A model generated the notes under the pieces. It worked only from the letters and a program-made list of their open reading frames with translations, had not been told where the DNA came from and made no database searches. Below, one piece after another: positions 16,821-27,741 of a DNA stretch of 64,000 nucleotides; positions within the stretch are counted from its first letter, which is position 1; each line of letters begins with the position of its first letter. Position numbers and translations under genes: made by a program. This DNA is from Bryobacterales bacterium (lineage in GTDB: Bacteria; Acidobacteriota; Terriglobia; Bryobacterales; UBA6623). The stretch lies in the NCBI GenBank assembly GCA_028819255.1, contig JAPPMB010000015.1, forward strand, positions 1 to 64,000. Direction: 5' to 3'.

Positions 16821-19162
16821 GACTGCCGGCCCTCCTGGTGGCCGCCGCGGCGGTCGCTGCGGCGCAGACTGCAGAAATCGAGTTCTTCGAAAGGAGGATT
16901 CGTCCAATCCTGGTGGGAACCTGCGAGGCCTGTCATTCCTCGCGCGTGGCGGAGCCCATGGGAGGGCTCGTCGTGGACAGCCGCGACGGCTTGCTGGCCG
17001 GCGGGGCTTCCGGCCCTGCCCTCGTGCCCGGCTCCCCGGATGCCAGCCTGATCATGAGGGCCCTGGGCTACCTCGATCCCGTCCTGAAGATGCCGCCGAC
17101 CGGCAGGCTCCCGGATCGCGTGGTAGAGGACTTCCGGACGTGGATATCGGCCGGTGCCGTCGACCCGCGGGAGGCCCTCACCAGCGATGCACCCGCTGCC
17201 GACGAGGGGTCGGGGCCGGGCACGTCGATCGAGGAAGGCCGGCGATGGTGGGCTTTTCAGCCGCTCAAGGAGAGAGTGGCACCGGTCGTTTCCGATCCGG
17301 ATTGGACACTGAGAAAGATTGACTCGTTCGTGCTGGCGGGGCTCGATCGCCACGAATTGCAGCCGTCCCCGGGAGCGGACCGCCGGACGCTCGCTCGGCG
17401 GGCCTACCTGGACCTCACCGGCCTGCCCCCAGCCTATGAAGAGCTCGAGAACTTCGCTCGCGACGACGCCCCCGACGCCTATCCCCAACTGATCGACGGA
17501 CTGCTGCGGTCAGCCCGCTACGGGGAGCGCTGGGGACGTTACTGGCTGGACGTGGCCCGATGGGCCGAGGACCATCCGACCAGCGAGGCCACGAACCGGC
17601 CGTTTGCCTTCGCGTGGAGGTACCGCGACTGGGTCATCGAGGCCTTCAACAAGGACATCCCGTTCGACCGGTTCGTGCGCATGCAGTTTGCAGCCGACCT
17701 GATGCCGGGTTTCATGCCGTCCGACATGCGGGCGCTCGGGTATCTGGGCAACTCGCCGGTGTACCACAAGGACCGCCGGCTGTCCCGCGACGTGATCGAG
17801 ACGATTGCCAGCGACGACTGGGACGAGCGGGTGGACGCGGTCACCCGTGGCCTGCTCGGCCTGACCGTCGCGTGCGCCCGTTGCCATGACCACAAGTTCG
17901 ACCCGATCACGACCGAGGACTACTACGGCCTGGCCGGCGTCTTCGCCAGTGTCTGGCCCGCGAACCGCCCCGTGGTCCGGCTTGACGCCGAGAGAGCCGC
18001 ATGGCTGACCAGACAGCACGAAAGGCTCTACCGCCTGAAGGGCGTGTATGGCAACCTCCAGGACCTCGACACCGTCGCCGAAGAGCTCCACGCGGGAATT
18101 GTGGCCATGAAGCCCGAATTCGAGGCTCTCGAGCACGAGCTTGGCCCGGACGAGACGCCCATGACTCCGGCGGTCGTCGACTGGGGCGTCTGGGTGGACG
18201 GCTCGACACCCACGGTCACGCGGATGGATTTGCGGCCCGGTCAGCCGCGCGACTTGCCGGTCTTCGTCAGGGGCAATGTGGCGAATCCCGGCAAGATCGT
18301 GCGCCGCCGCTTTCTGAGCGTCTTCGAGCCGGGCGGGGCTGCACCCTTCGAGCACGGATCCGGGCGCTTGGAGCTCGCGGAAAAGATCGTCGGGGAGGCC
18401 GGCCCGCTTGCCGCGCGGGTGTGGGTCAACCGCGTATGGGGATGGCACTTCGGCAGGCACCTGGTCCGGACGCCGTCCGACTTCGGCACGCAAGGGCAGA
18501 TGCCCACGCACCCGGAGCTGCTGGAGGATCTCGCAGCGCGATTCGTGCAGAACGGCTGGTCTCTGAAGTGGCTGCACCGCGAGATCATGCTCTCTGCCGC
18601 CTATCGCCAAAGCAGCCGCGCGAACGAGGCCTACCAGTCCGCGGACCCGACGAACCTGTGGATTTGGCGGATGAACCCAAGACGTCTCGACGTTGAGGCA
18701 TGGCGCGACTCGATTCTCCAGGCCTCGGGGGAGCTGAATCTCGCGATGGGCGGACCGTCGGCCGAAGTCGACAGCGACGATCCGGCCAGACGGACCGTGT
18801 ATTCCAAGATCAGCCGCGGGCGGCTGCATCCCATCCTGCAGCTCTACGACTTCCCGGTCGCAACGCAGCACAGTCCGGTTCGCCAGGTCACCACGACCCC
18901 GCTCCAGCAGCTCTTTGTCCTGAACAGCGGCTGGATGCAGGCGAGGGGGCGCAGCCTGTCCGACTCCGTGGCCGCGCTTTCGGATCGCGACGCGCGGATT
19001 GAGGCCCTGTACCGGAGGGCGCTGGGTCGCGATCCGACGGACGGGGACATCGCCCTTGCGAAGGCATACCTGGATGAACGGGAGGCGCAGATCGGCCGGG
19101 AGCCCTGGGACGAATACGCCCACACCCTTCTCAGCGCGAACGAGCTCAGCTTTCTCAATTAG
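16817..19162 (+). CDS. PSD1 protein: PSCyt1 cytochrome + DUF1549 + DUF1553 (pair 2)
   Basis: 781 residues starting at the ATG that overlaps the DUF1501 stop by 4 nt. A short signal peptide (LLVAAAAVAAAQ) is followed by a heme-c motif C36-E-A-C39-H40, DUF1549 with LDLTGLPPAYEELE and YGERWGRYWLDVARW, a second motif [13 protein letters not shown] near residue 353, and DUF1553 with AARVWVNRVWGWHFGRHLV and MPTHPELLEDLA. The C-terminus, LLSANELSFLN, is typical of the family. Longer frames upstream are only overlap with the DUF1501 gene. Translational coupling supports a joint function with its partner. Confidence 0.92.
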   Translation: MRLPALLVAAAAVAAAQTAEIEFFERRIRPILVGTCEACHSSRVAEPMGGLVVDSRDGLLAGGASGPALVPGSPDASLIMRALGYLDPVLKMPPTGRLPDRVVEDFRTWISAGAVDPREALTSDAPAADEGSGPGTSIEEGRRWWAFQPLKERVAPVVSDPDWTLRKIDSFVLAGLDRHELQPSPGADRRTLARRAYLDLTGLPPAYEELENFARDDAPDAYPQLIDGLLRSARYGERWGRYWLDVARWAEDHPTSEATNRPFAFAWRYRDWVIEAFNKDIPFDRFVRMQFAADLMPGFMPSDMRALGYLGNSPVYHKDRRLSRDVIETIASDDWDERVDAVTRGLLGLTVACARCHDHKFDPITTEDYYGLAGVFASVWPANRPVVRLDAERAAWLTRQHERLYRLKGVYGNLQDLDTVAEELHAGIVAMKPEFEALEHELGPDETPMTPAVVDWGVWVDGSTPTVTRMDLRPGQPRDLPVFVRGNVANPGKIVRRRFLSVFEPGGAAPFEHGSGRLELAEKIVGEAGPLAARVWVNRVWGWHFGRHLVRTPSDFGTQGQMPTHPELLEDLAARFVQNGWSLKWLHREIMLSAAYRQSSRANEAYQSADPTNLWIWRMNPRRLDVEAWRDSILQASGELNLAMGGPSAEVDSDDPARRTVYSKISRGRLHPILQLYDFPVATQHSPVRQVTTTPLQQLFVLNSGWMQARGRSLSDSVAALSDRDARIEALYRRALGRDPTDGDIALAKAYLDEREAQIGREPWDEYAHTLLSANELSFLN

Positions 19163-19165
19163 GCC

Positions 19166-19207
19166 GACATCGCCGGATCGCCGCTGGCGGGCGATTGTCG
19201 CGATGTC
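19166..19207. terminator. Nested inverted repeat between convergent genes
   Basis: GACATCGC (19166-19173) pairs perfectly with GCGATGTC (19200-19207), and an inner ATCGCC/GGCGAT pair extends the structure. It starts 3 nt after the PSD1 stop and ends about 55 nt before the stop of the convergent esterase gene, a good place for a bidirectional terminator. There is no T-run, so it may be Rho-assisted or simply an mRNA-end hairpin. Confidence 0.5.
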
Positions 19208-19261
19208 CTGAGATGGCGCCTGGAGCTCCCGGCCGGCCGGGTCGGACGCGGAACGGCGGGG

Positions 19262-20242
19262 CTATCGGTGTCGGTCAAACTCGATGCGCTGAATCTCGGC
19301 AGCATCCCCGAAGTCGGGAGGCAATCCGTACAAGGCCGCATCGATCCAGATCGCGTCGAAGTGTTCCCAAGCCGCTTCTTCCGGCTCATCGGTGTGACTG
19401 ACGGGAAACGACATGGTCTCGCTGGGACACCGGAGATGCCCCAGAACTGCGAGAACCGTTTCCGGCGGCACGACTTCGTCCCTCCGCCCGAATCCGGCGA
19501 TCACCGGACACCGGATCAGAGGAGCGAAGTTCATGGAGTCGAAGTAGCTGAGAGTGCGCATCACGGCCTCCGTGCGGTCAGGCCTGGCGTTGATGTAGGC
19601 GCGCGTCTCCACGGCGCTCCCGCTCCGTACGAGACGGTGGCGCCCCTCATGCCACCCGAACGTCGGCACCCCGAGCACGAGAAGGTCGGCCGCCGGCCTG
19701 GTCGCCTCCGTCATCAAAGCCAGCGCGGCCGAAAAACTGTACCCGTGGAACACTGTTCGCCTGACGCGGCCCTCAAACAGCACTGCAGCGACCTGACTCG
19801 CTCTCGCGTAGTCGCTGACGGCGCCCTGCAGCACATGACCGTCCGGATCCTCGATTCCGGTCAGCATGTAGCCCCAGGGAGACTGGTCCGGCACGGCCCG
19901 AAACGACTCTCCGTGCCCCCTGACATCGAAGCCGACGACGTTCAGGCCGCTCCGCGCCCAGAGCCACTGCATCGCGGCCCTTCCCCCGTAGCCGTGCGCG
20001 TGAACCACCACCGGGCGCGGCCGGTCGTCCGACCAGCGGATCGAGTAACCCTGCAGCCGCACATTGCCGAGGGATGTGAAAGCCAGCCTAGAGGCGCTAA
20101 GCCCCGCGTACGGCGCGCGCCCGAGCCGTTGCGAATCGAGATTGATCGGCGTCTCGTCGAGTTCCCCCAGGGTGTCACGCCAGAACGCACGGAAGTCGCT
20201 CCGAGCGGTGAGCATGGGGCGGGCTGAACTGAACATGTCCAC
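19262..20242 (-). CDS. CE7-like acetyl-xylan/cephalosporin-C esterase family hydrolase
   Basis: 326-residue alpha/beta hydrolase without a signal peptide, so probably cytoplasmic. Family landmarks are the oxyanion segment HAHGYGG (81-87), FDVRGHGES (105-113), the CE7-specific TGIEDPDGHVLQGAVSDYARA stretch (starting at 128), nucleophile region HGYSFSAA (Ser169), acid Asp255 (GRRDEVVPP) and His283 (SHTDEP). CE7 enzymes deacetylate short acetylated sugars or cephalosporins. The nucleophile elbow here reads G-Y-S-F-S instead of the usual G-G-S-Q-G, so activity or specificity may differ. It is convergent with the PSD1 gene and divergent from the cNMP/acyltransferase gene. Confidence 0.8.
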   Translation of the reverse strand: MDMFSSARPMLTARSDFRAFWRDTLGELDETPINLDSQRLGRAPYAGLSASRLAFTSLGNVRLQGYSIRWSDDRPRPVVVHAHGYGGRAAMQWLWARSGLNVVGFDVRGHGESFRAVPDQSPWGYMLTGIEDPDGHVLQGAVSDYARASQVAAVLFEGRVRRTVFHGYSFSAALALMTEATRPAADLLVLGVPTFGWHEGRHRLVRSGSAVETRAYINARPDRTEAVMRTLSYFDSMNFAPLIRCPVIAGFGRRDEVVPPETVLAVLGHLRCPSETMSFPVSHTDEPEEAAWEHFDAIWIDAALYGLPPDFGDAAEIQRIEFDRHR

Positions 20243-20431
20243 GAATAGGGAGCGAGCCCGAACGTCCGGTCCTCCACGGCACGGCAGCGGCGAGACCGCG
20301 GCCCGACAAATTTATTGGAACTGCACGATAAGGATTAGGATAGGTAACCCTGCAATGCTAGCATCTTGATCGGTCGGCGAGGGAGCCGCCCGGTCCGTCT
20401 CGCCGCACTCCTGACCCACCATGGAGGTGCT

Positions 20432-21916
20432 GTGAGGGCTCCGTTTGAATTGCTCCGAGAGTCCCGGTTCTTTGCCGGCTTCGCCGACGCTGATCTTCTT
20501 GCTTTTTCGCGGGGCGCGGTGCGACTGAGCTTCAGCAAGGGTGATCGCATTGTTGAGGAGGGACGACCCGCGGAGCGGCTCTGCATCCTGGTATCGGGTA
20601 CGGTCCAGCTCTCCTTCCGAGCCCCTTCCGAGCCCAACGAAATGGATCCGCAGGTCGTCGATCCGCGGCACAGCATCGTGATCCATGCGGTCAATGAGCC
20701 CGGCTCTCTGATCGGGTGGTCGGCGATGGTGGAACCATATCTTTGCCGGGCCACGGCAACGGCGCTCGAGTCCACGCGCATGGTCGCCTTCGATCGGGAA
20801 TTCGTGGAGGCCTACTGTCAGAGGCGGCCGAGGTTCGGTCTGGAGTTCATGAAGCGAATTCTATGGGCTCTGGGGGACCGCATCGGAACGAGCCGCGCCC
20901 AGCTCGCCACCCGTCGCTATTCGCGCGAGGCCCAGCGCGTCCGCGAGCTGCTCGCACGGCGGGGCGAGAGGCTCGGCGTGAACTCGCCGCTGTACAAGCT
21001 GCCCATCTATCTCGAGAACCGGCTCACCGCCGCCGACGCCTATGACACCCTCGACGAGGTTGCCCTCTCGCCGAATCCGCTCGAGAGCGACCTTGCCGTT
21101 GAGTGCCGGCGGCTGATTGCAAGTGCGGAGCGCGAAGCGCGCGTGTACCGGCAACTGCAACGGATCTACGACACCGTCGCCCAGGCACCGGGGTCGGCCA
21201 GCCCGCACGAGATCCGTAGAATCTGCTGCCGCGCGTTCCAGAAGCTCTACGCGCTAACCAGCTACCGCATCGGGGGATGGGAGAACCTCCCTGACGGACC
21301 GGGAAACGTCATCCTGATGAACCATCTGTCGAACCATGTCGAAAACACCCTGCCGAACCGGTTTCAGCTGACACTGGACACCCACTTCGTCAGCGCCATG
21401 ATCCTGTTCGAGCGCTACGGCGAGCCCCCGGTCCGCGTCGTGCGGCAGGCGGAGCCGGATGAGGCCGGTCATCGGAGGTACTTCAATCGTTTCGGATACA
21501 TCACCGTCACTTCCAGCCGCCCTCGAGGGCCCGCCGAGGAAGTCGAACGGCAGCTGCGGGGCGCGCGCGAGCAGTTCCTGCGAGATGCGCGGAACGAGCT
21601 GGCGGCGGGGCGCAATCTGGTGATTTGTCCGGAGGGCGGATCCACGAAGACGCGGTCTTCGCCGATGGCTTTTCGTGCGGGCGCATTTCGGATCGTCCGC
21701 GACGCGAACCCGGAACCGCTGCTGGTTCCAATCGCAGTGGCGAACTTCGACAAGCAGATCGCCAGAACCCGTCTCGCTGCAAAGATCTTCCCGCCCATCC
21801 GCCTGTCCGAGCACGTTGATGCCTCCGCCTCGGACTCGGTCTTCTACGGATTCATCAACGACCTCAGGGAACGCTACCGGGACTACGTGCACGAGACCTG
21901 CAAACTCGCGGGCTGA
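20432..21916 (+). CDS. Cyclic-nucleotide-binding domain fused to PlsC-type acyltransferase
   Basis: 494 residues joining two domains. The N-terminal part (about 5-120) looks like a CAP/cNMP-binding fold (FFAGFADADLLAF, FSKGDRIVEEGRPAERLCILVSGTVQLSF, LIGWSAM). The C-terminal part (about 285-485) is a 1-acyl-glycerol-3-phosphate acyltransferase-like domain with an NHLSNHVEN block near 297 and CPEGGSTKTRSSP near 400. The catalytic NHx4D Asp is not clearly conserved: Glu/Asn follow. A ligand-gated lipid acyltransferase is plausible. The GTG at 20432 is chosen for the GGAGG at 20423-20427, though spacing is only 4 nt; an in-frame TTG at 20366 would add 22 residues. No membrane segment is obvious. 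Confidence 0.78.
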   Translation: MRAPFELLRESRFFAGFADADLLAFSRGAVRLSFSKGDRIVEEGRPAERLCILVSGTVQLSFRAPSEPNEMDPQVVDPRHSIVIHAVNEPGSLIGWSAMVEPYLCRATATALESTRMVAFDREFVEAYCQRRPRFGLEFMKRILWALGDRIGTSRAQLATRRYSREAQRVRELLARRGERLGVNSPLYKLPIYLENRLTAADAYDTLDEVALSPNPLESDLAVECRRLIASAEREARVYRQLQRIYDTVAQAPGSASPHEIRRICCRAFQKLYALTSYRIGGWENLPDGPGNVILMNHLSNHVENTLPNRFQLTLDTHFVSAMILFERYGEPPVRVVRQAEPDEAGHRRYFNRFGYITVTSSRPRGPAEEVERQLRGAREQFLRDARNELAAGRNLVICPEGGSTKTRSSPMAFRAGAFRIVRDANPEPLLVPIAVANFDKQIARTRLAAKIFPPIRLSEHVDASASDSVFYGFINDLRERYRDYVHETCKLAG

Positions 21917-21948
21917 GCCCGGACAGGACACTCTGCAGACCGACCCGC

Positions 21949-22410
21949 CTACCTGAAGACGAGCCTGTGCCTCCTGGCTTCGATCTTGGCGGCGTCGATC
22001 CCCGGAACGGCCAGCAGTTCCGCAAGGGACCGGAAGGCTCCGTGCTCCTTGCGGTAGCGCAGAATCGCAGCCGCCTCCGACCGCCGCAGCGACAGCCGGC
22101 TCTCCAGCTCAATCGCCCTCGCCGAATTGACGTCGACGGGCGGCAGCTCCTCGGCCGGATAGTGCTTCGCCAGGTACTCGACAAGCGTCAGGAGCTCCGC
22201 GTCGGTCGCCTTGACTCCCAAGCCCACCATCTTGGTCAGCGTCGCCGCCCAGCCGTTCCTGTCCTGTCGGAGCGAAACGGACTGTGCAATGTCGTGGCAG
22301 CCCTGGCAGAGCTTCTCGGTCTCTAGCCTGCCGTGCCCTTCGGGCAGGGTCGATGCCTGTGTCGCCGCAATCGCTGAGAGCAGGATGCAGACTGTGCCGG
22401 CGACTCGCAT
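21949..22410 (-). CDS. Exported cytochrome c-like protein with C-terminal helix-hairpin-helix domain
   Basis: 153 residues. A signal peptide (about 1-20) precedes a small cytochrome domain with C35-Q-G-C38-H39 and a possible distal Met61 (TLTKMVGLG). The remainder (about 93-150; VDVNSARAIELES, ILRYRKEHGAFRSLAELLAVPGI) is a ComEA/T2SK-like helix-hairpin-helix pair, usually a DNA- or protein-binding module. The start codon is immediately adjacent to the stop of the preceding propeller gene (no gap), so both come from one message. Fusion of a redox heme module to HhH in the periplasm is unusual; the HhH may serve as a docking module here. Confidence 0.82.
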   Translation of the reverse strand: MRVAGTVCILLSAIAATQASTLPEGHGRLETEKLCQGCHDIAQSVSLRQDRNGWAATLTKMVGLGVKATDAELLTLVEYLAKHYPAEELPPVDVNSARAIELESRLSLRRSEAAAILRYRKEHGAFRSLAELLAVPGIDAAKIEARRHRLVFR

Positions 22411-23913
22411 TCAGTGCTCCATCGGGAACCCGAAGGCGTACACCGCGCTGTCCGACGCGGCAAGAAACACGTGGCCCGGCCCGGACGAAAGCACATGCCC
22501 ACGGGCTGTTGCCGAAATCGAGTCGCCACTGTCCCACAACCCTCTTCCGGTGGCGCCGTCGATTGCGTACAGCTTGGCCCTGCCGGTGGGAGCGCCGCCG
22601 TCCGGGGCGAACACAACGCCGTTCACCACGATCGGGGTCAGGGGCGCGTCCATTCTCGGCGATTTCCAGCCTTCCTCGAGCGTGACGCTCTGGCCGTCGG
22701 CGTGGAGCTTCCAGGCGGTCAGCGCGTCCGAGCCCGGCAAGAGAATCCAATGCGTACCGGAGCCGTCCCGCCATGCCGCCAGCGACGAATCGGACCGGGT
22801 GGAGCCGCTGCCTGTTCCTGTGCCGGCACGCTCCTCAAGCGTGGCGGCGTCGTAGACCCTCAGTGCTCCGTCGCCGGCAATCGCGGCGACATGGTCCTCG
22901 CCGCCAAGGTCGATGATGACCGGAGCGGAGCGGAATCCCGTGGACGCCGTCGCTCGCTGCGGTGCGAGCGTCCGCGCTTCCAGAGCCACGAGCGGACCGT
23001 TGCTCGTGGTGGCGAAGACCGTGCCGTCCGGACCGAACGCGACTCCGGACGGGCCCACGACCGATCCGCCATCGGATTCCCAGCCAGTCACGGATCCCGA
23101 CTCCAGATCGAGTGCCCAGACGCCGTCCTTCACACCGCTGCAGCCGTTGCTGGTCGACACGTACGCGACGCCGTCGACGACGATCAGCCCGCGCGCATTT
23201 GCGTTGGCCGGCAGGAACGGAATCGGAGGTGCGTGGTCCCGTCCGTTCGAGACGTACAGCGAGTGCAGCATCCCGTCCGCCGAGAGCGCATACACGAGCG
23301 TCACGCCCCGCAAGGCTCTCTGCGCAGGTGGCCGCGTGCGGGTTGACGCCGGCCGGCTTGCCGCCCGCGTGGGTGGCCGCGCGACCTCCGCGAGGGTCAC
23401 TGCACCTTCGCCCGGCTGCCCTACGCCGCTCTTGGCCGGCGAGCGTCGTCCGCGTCCCGGAAACCCAAGCGATGACGGCATCGCGGCCGCGGTGGGACGC
23501 GTGAGATTGGCCGTCATTCCGCCTGGGCAGTCGGGAGAGCTCGCGCTTGGGCCGGGAAGGAAGTGCCTCTCCCACTCCATCCGGGCAAGGTCCGTATCCA
23601 TGGCGTAGACGCCGCCGGAACTGCCCCCCACAAAGGCGAGCGAGCGAAACCCGCGGTGGCTGATCAGGAAGTCGAGCAACGCGGGAGCCGTCAACGTGTT
23701 CCCGCTTCGCGCCGTGTTGGGGACTTCGATCCTCCACAGGAACCGGAAGTCCGGACCCCGGACCGAGGAAGGCGACGTCTTCGCGTCGAACCGCACCCAG
23801 GAGGACCGTTGCGCGTCGAATCCGACCGACGTCCAGTCGTCGGCCAGGGCGACGGACGCGATCAGCAGAAGTCCTGCAGAAAGAGAAGCCGGGCTGCGCG
23901 TGGGTCGAAGCAT
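22411..23913 (-). CDS. PQQ/BamB-type beta-propeller protein, exported
   Basis: 500 residues with a signal peptide (about 8-24, ending VALA) and repeats of the pyrroloquinoline-quinone propeller type ([45 protein letters not shown]). Residues about 139-203 form an Arg/Pro/Ala/Gly-rich low-complexity insert between blades. Such proteins may be quinoprotein dehydrogenases or non-enzymatic scaffolds; the catalytic PQQ residues are not evident by eye, so enzyme status is open. It is directly followed by the cytochrome-HhH gene, a possible electron acceptor. It diverges from the second propeller gene with 91 nt between the starts. Confidence 0.82.
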   Translation of the reverse strand: MLRPTRSPASLSAGLLLIASVALADDWTSVGFDAQRSSWVRFDAKTSPSSVRGPDFRFLWRIEVPNTARSGNTLTAPALLDFLISHRGFRSLAFVGGSSGGVYAMDTDLARMEWERHFLPGPSASSPDCPGGMTANLTRPTAAAMPSSLGFPGRGRRSPAKSGVGQPGEGAVTLAEVARPPTRAASRPASTRTRPPAQRALRGVTLVYALSADGMLHSLYVSNGRDHAPPIPFLPANANARGLIVVDGVAYVSTSNGCSGVKDGVWALDLESGSVTGWESDGGSVVGPSGVAFGPDGTVFATTSNGPLVALEARTLAPQRATASTGFRSAPVIIDLGGEDHVAAIAGDGALRVYDAATLEERAGTGTGSGSTRSDSSLAAWRDGSGTHWILLPGSDALTAWKLHADGQSVTLEEGWKSPRMDAPLTPIVVNGVVFAPDGGAPTGRAKLYAIDGATGRGLWDSGDSISATARGHVLSSGPGHVFLAASDSAVYAFGFPMEH

Positions 23914-24004
23914 GTTGTCTTGCGTCTTGTGCGAAGCGTCGGACCGCTTCGCATTCGCTCAATCATATCGCTGGTTACTAGAATGGTCCAACGGACCGAG
24001 TGCC

Positions 24005-25564
<1,560 letters not shown>

Positions 25565-25688
25565 CCGGCCTGTCCGAGCGGAGCCCTCCAAGTTGGCGCA
25601 TGACCGCCCGCGATGCTCTGGGCCGAACCGTTCCTGACTGCGGAGGGCGCTGTCGCGGAACCGGCGATGCCGGCGAGGCCTGCCTGCC

Positions 25689-27143
25689 CTACGGGCTCTC
25701 CTTGCGCCCGATGAAGGCCTGATGACGCTTGATCGCCTCCCGGATCGAGGCCACGACTTCCGGATTGCGGTCGGCGATGTCCCATTGTTCGGAAGCGTCC
25801 GTGCTCAGATCGAAAAGCATGGGCGGATCGTGCTTCCGGTGGTTGGCATAGCCCCGCCAGCCGATCTGCCTTTCGGTGCCGAGAGACTCCCAGGACTCAA
25901 GAACCAGCTTGTGATTGCCGACTCGTGCCGCCCACAGGTTTCCGGGCTGGCCGTAGAAGAACCACTCCGTGCGCGGGCTCGGATCGCCTCGGAGCAGCGT
26001 CGCCGACAGATCGATGGAATCCGAGACCCGGCCGGCCGGCAGCGACGCGCCTGTCAAGGACGCGACAGTGGCCATCAGGTCGACATTCACACCGATCCCG
26101 TCGATCACACCCGGATCGATGGTGCCTGGCCACCAGAAAACGCCCGGAACGCGGAATCCGCCTTCCCAGGATGTGATCTTGCCGTCCCGCAGGTGTCCCG
26201 GGGAACCGCCGAGGTCGAAGTAGGTGCGCCAAGGGCCGTTGTCACTGCTGAACCAGACCAGCGTGTCGCTGGCGGCTCCCGTCTCGGCAAGCGCATTGAC
26301 GAGCTGGCCAACCGACCAGTCGATCTCCTCAATGACGTCTCCGTACAGTCCCGCGTCGCTGTGCCCCTCAAACTCCGGCGAGCGGAAGATCGGCACATGG
26401 GGCATGCTGTGGCCGAGGAACAGGAGGAACGGACGATCGCCCTGCTCTCGGATCCATCGAACCGACTCCTCGGTGTACCGCTTGGTAAGCGTCGGCTGGT
26501 ATGCCGGCGTCTCGATCGCCTCCTTCTGGTGGTAGAGGGAAATCGGGAAGTCGGCGCTAGTGGAGTTCCTGATGTTCTCGTATGTGCGCTCGAATCCCTC
26601 GCGCAGCGGCGCGTCGTTGCTTCCAACCAGGCCGTAGAAGTGGTCGAAGCCTTGGTCGTTGGGATGTGAGCCCTGATAGTCGAATCGGCCGCTGAGACCC
26701 CACTTGCCGACGTACGCCGTGGCGTACCCCAGTTCCTTCAGCATCTCCGCCATGGTCACTTCCGAATCGGGCATGTTGGCCCACGCGTTCCTGCCGTCGC
26801 CGTGAATCCTGATCGGCATTCGTCCCGTCACAAGCGCCACGCGGCTCGGGTTGCACAATGGGGCCGAGGCATAGAACGAGGTCCAGCGCTGGCCTTCCCT
26901 GGCAAGAGCGTCTATGTGCGGCGTGTGGATCAGGGGATGTCCCTGGATCGACAGGTCGCCGTATCCAAGGTCGTCGGCGAGGACGAGGATGATGTTGGGT
27001 GGACGTTCCGGGTCCTCCTTCTCGATTGAGGTGCAGGCCGGGGCTGCGGCGAGTGCGACCGCAAGAGAGATTCCGGCGAGAACGTCCGATGGCGAGCGGG
27101 ACGCGCTTGCTGTCTGGATGCTGTGGCTGGTCTTGCCCTGCAT
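25689..27143 (-). CDS. Type I sulfatase, probably lipoprotein or exported
   Basis: 484 residues from ATG 27143. The leader has a hydrophobic run (about 20-36) and Cys37 in APAC, a marginal lipobox. The sulfatase core starts with NIILVLADDLGYGD (metal Asp57, Asp58) and carries the signature LCNPSRVALVTGR, where Cys97 in C-x-P-S-R would be converted to formylglycine. YVGKWGLSG, GHSMPHVPIF and WFSSDNGPW supply the usual Lys, His and Asp/Asn ligands. It hydrolyses an unknown sulfate ester. The frame is open further upstream but that part lacks protein-like character. No sulfatase-maturing enzyme is in the window. Confidence 0.88.
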   Translation of the reverse strand: MQGKTSHSIQTASASRSPSDVLAGISLAVALAAAPACTSIEKEDPERPPNIILVLADDLGYGDLSIQGHPLIHTPHIDALAREGQRWTSFYASAPLCNPSRVALVTGRMPIRIHGDGRNAWANMPDSEVTMAEMLKELGYATAYVGKWGLSGRFDYQGSHPNDQGFDHFYGLVGSNDAPLREGFERTYENIRNSTSADFPISLYHQKEAIETPAYQPTLTKRYTEESVRWIREQGDRPFLLFLGHSMPHVPIFRSPEFEGHSDAGLYGDVIEEIDWSVGQLVNALAETGAASDTLVWFSSDNGPWRTYFDLGGSPGHLRDGKITSWEGGFRVPGVFWWPGTIDPGVIDGIGVNVDLMATVASLTGASLPAGRVSDSIDLSATLLRGDPSPRTEWFFYGQPGNLWAARVGNHKLVLESWESLGTERQIGWRGYANHRKHDPPMLFDLSTDASEQWDIADRNPEVVASIREAIKRHQAFIGRKESP

Positions 27144-27741
27144 GTGCGTCTCGGAGGCTGCTCGATCGACTCTACGATAGCGATTCGCAGACCGGGAACG
27201 CGACTCCGAGGGATTCACGATCCCGGGCAGACGATGCACGTGGAGAAGGCTTGCGGTGCGGGAGCGAATCGAGTCTCCCGAGAGATGCCTTCCCAATGTC
27301 CGCCGGATTGAGCGACACGTCCGCCTCAGGGTTGTGGCCGAAGCAAGGTCGCTATTTCGTGTTCTGGAATGGTGACAGTCGGAGCTCCGACCGCGTTGCG
27401 TGAAGGTGACCCGGCTAGGTTCGCCGCAACTCACGGTGCGTGGAACGGACCGAGCTTCGGGACCGAAATGGAGACCACTCTCATCGGCGACCGCAAGGTC
27501 CCCCGCTTAGTCGCGGCAACTGCACGCCGGCTCCGGACCCTTCTTACGGGCCGATGGGAGCAGTCGCCCTATCCTCAAGGCCCGCATCGCTACGTCGCAC
27601 TCGACATGCACGGGGAGCGAGCCCGCTGTCACTTGGGACGCCGTTCGCCAGGAACGGCGTGTGCTGCCACCGCCTCGGTCCCTCCCGGCGCGGGAGCCGA
27701 AGGATCGGCTTACGTGTGGGATCTCGCCGCCTCCATCACTC
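27144..27741. other. Intergenic, no recognisable gene
   Basis: About 600 nt between the sulfatase start and the small membrane protein gene. Frames on both strands are open for long distances but show no domain or codon pattern I trust. It contains the perfect hairpin listed separately at 27638-27660. Confidence 0.45.
27638..27660 (-). terminator. Perfect 9-bp hairpin downstream of small membrane-protein gene
   Basis: ACGCCGTTC (27638-27646), a 5-nt loop, then GAACGGCGT (27652-27660). Read on the minus strand it lies about 80 nt past the stop of the gene at 27742-28056. There is no T-run on either side, so intrinsic termination is uncertain. Confidence 0.4.

Noticed and set aside
17510-19123. 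537-residue minus-strand frame inside PSD1 pair 2
   Set aside because: Shadow of the PSD1 gene with no protein family signature.
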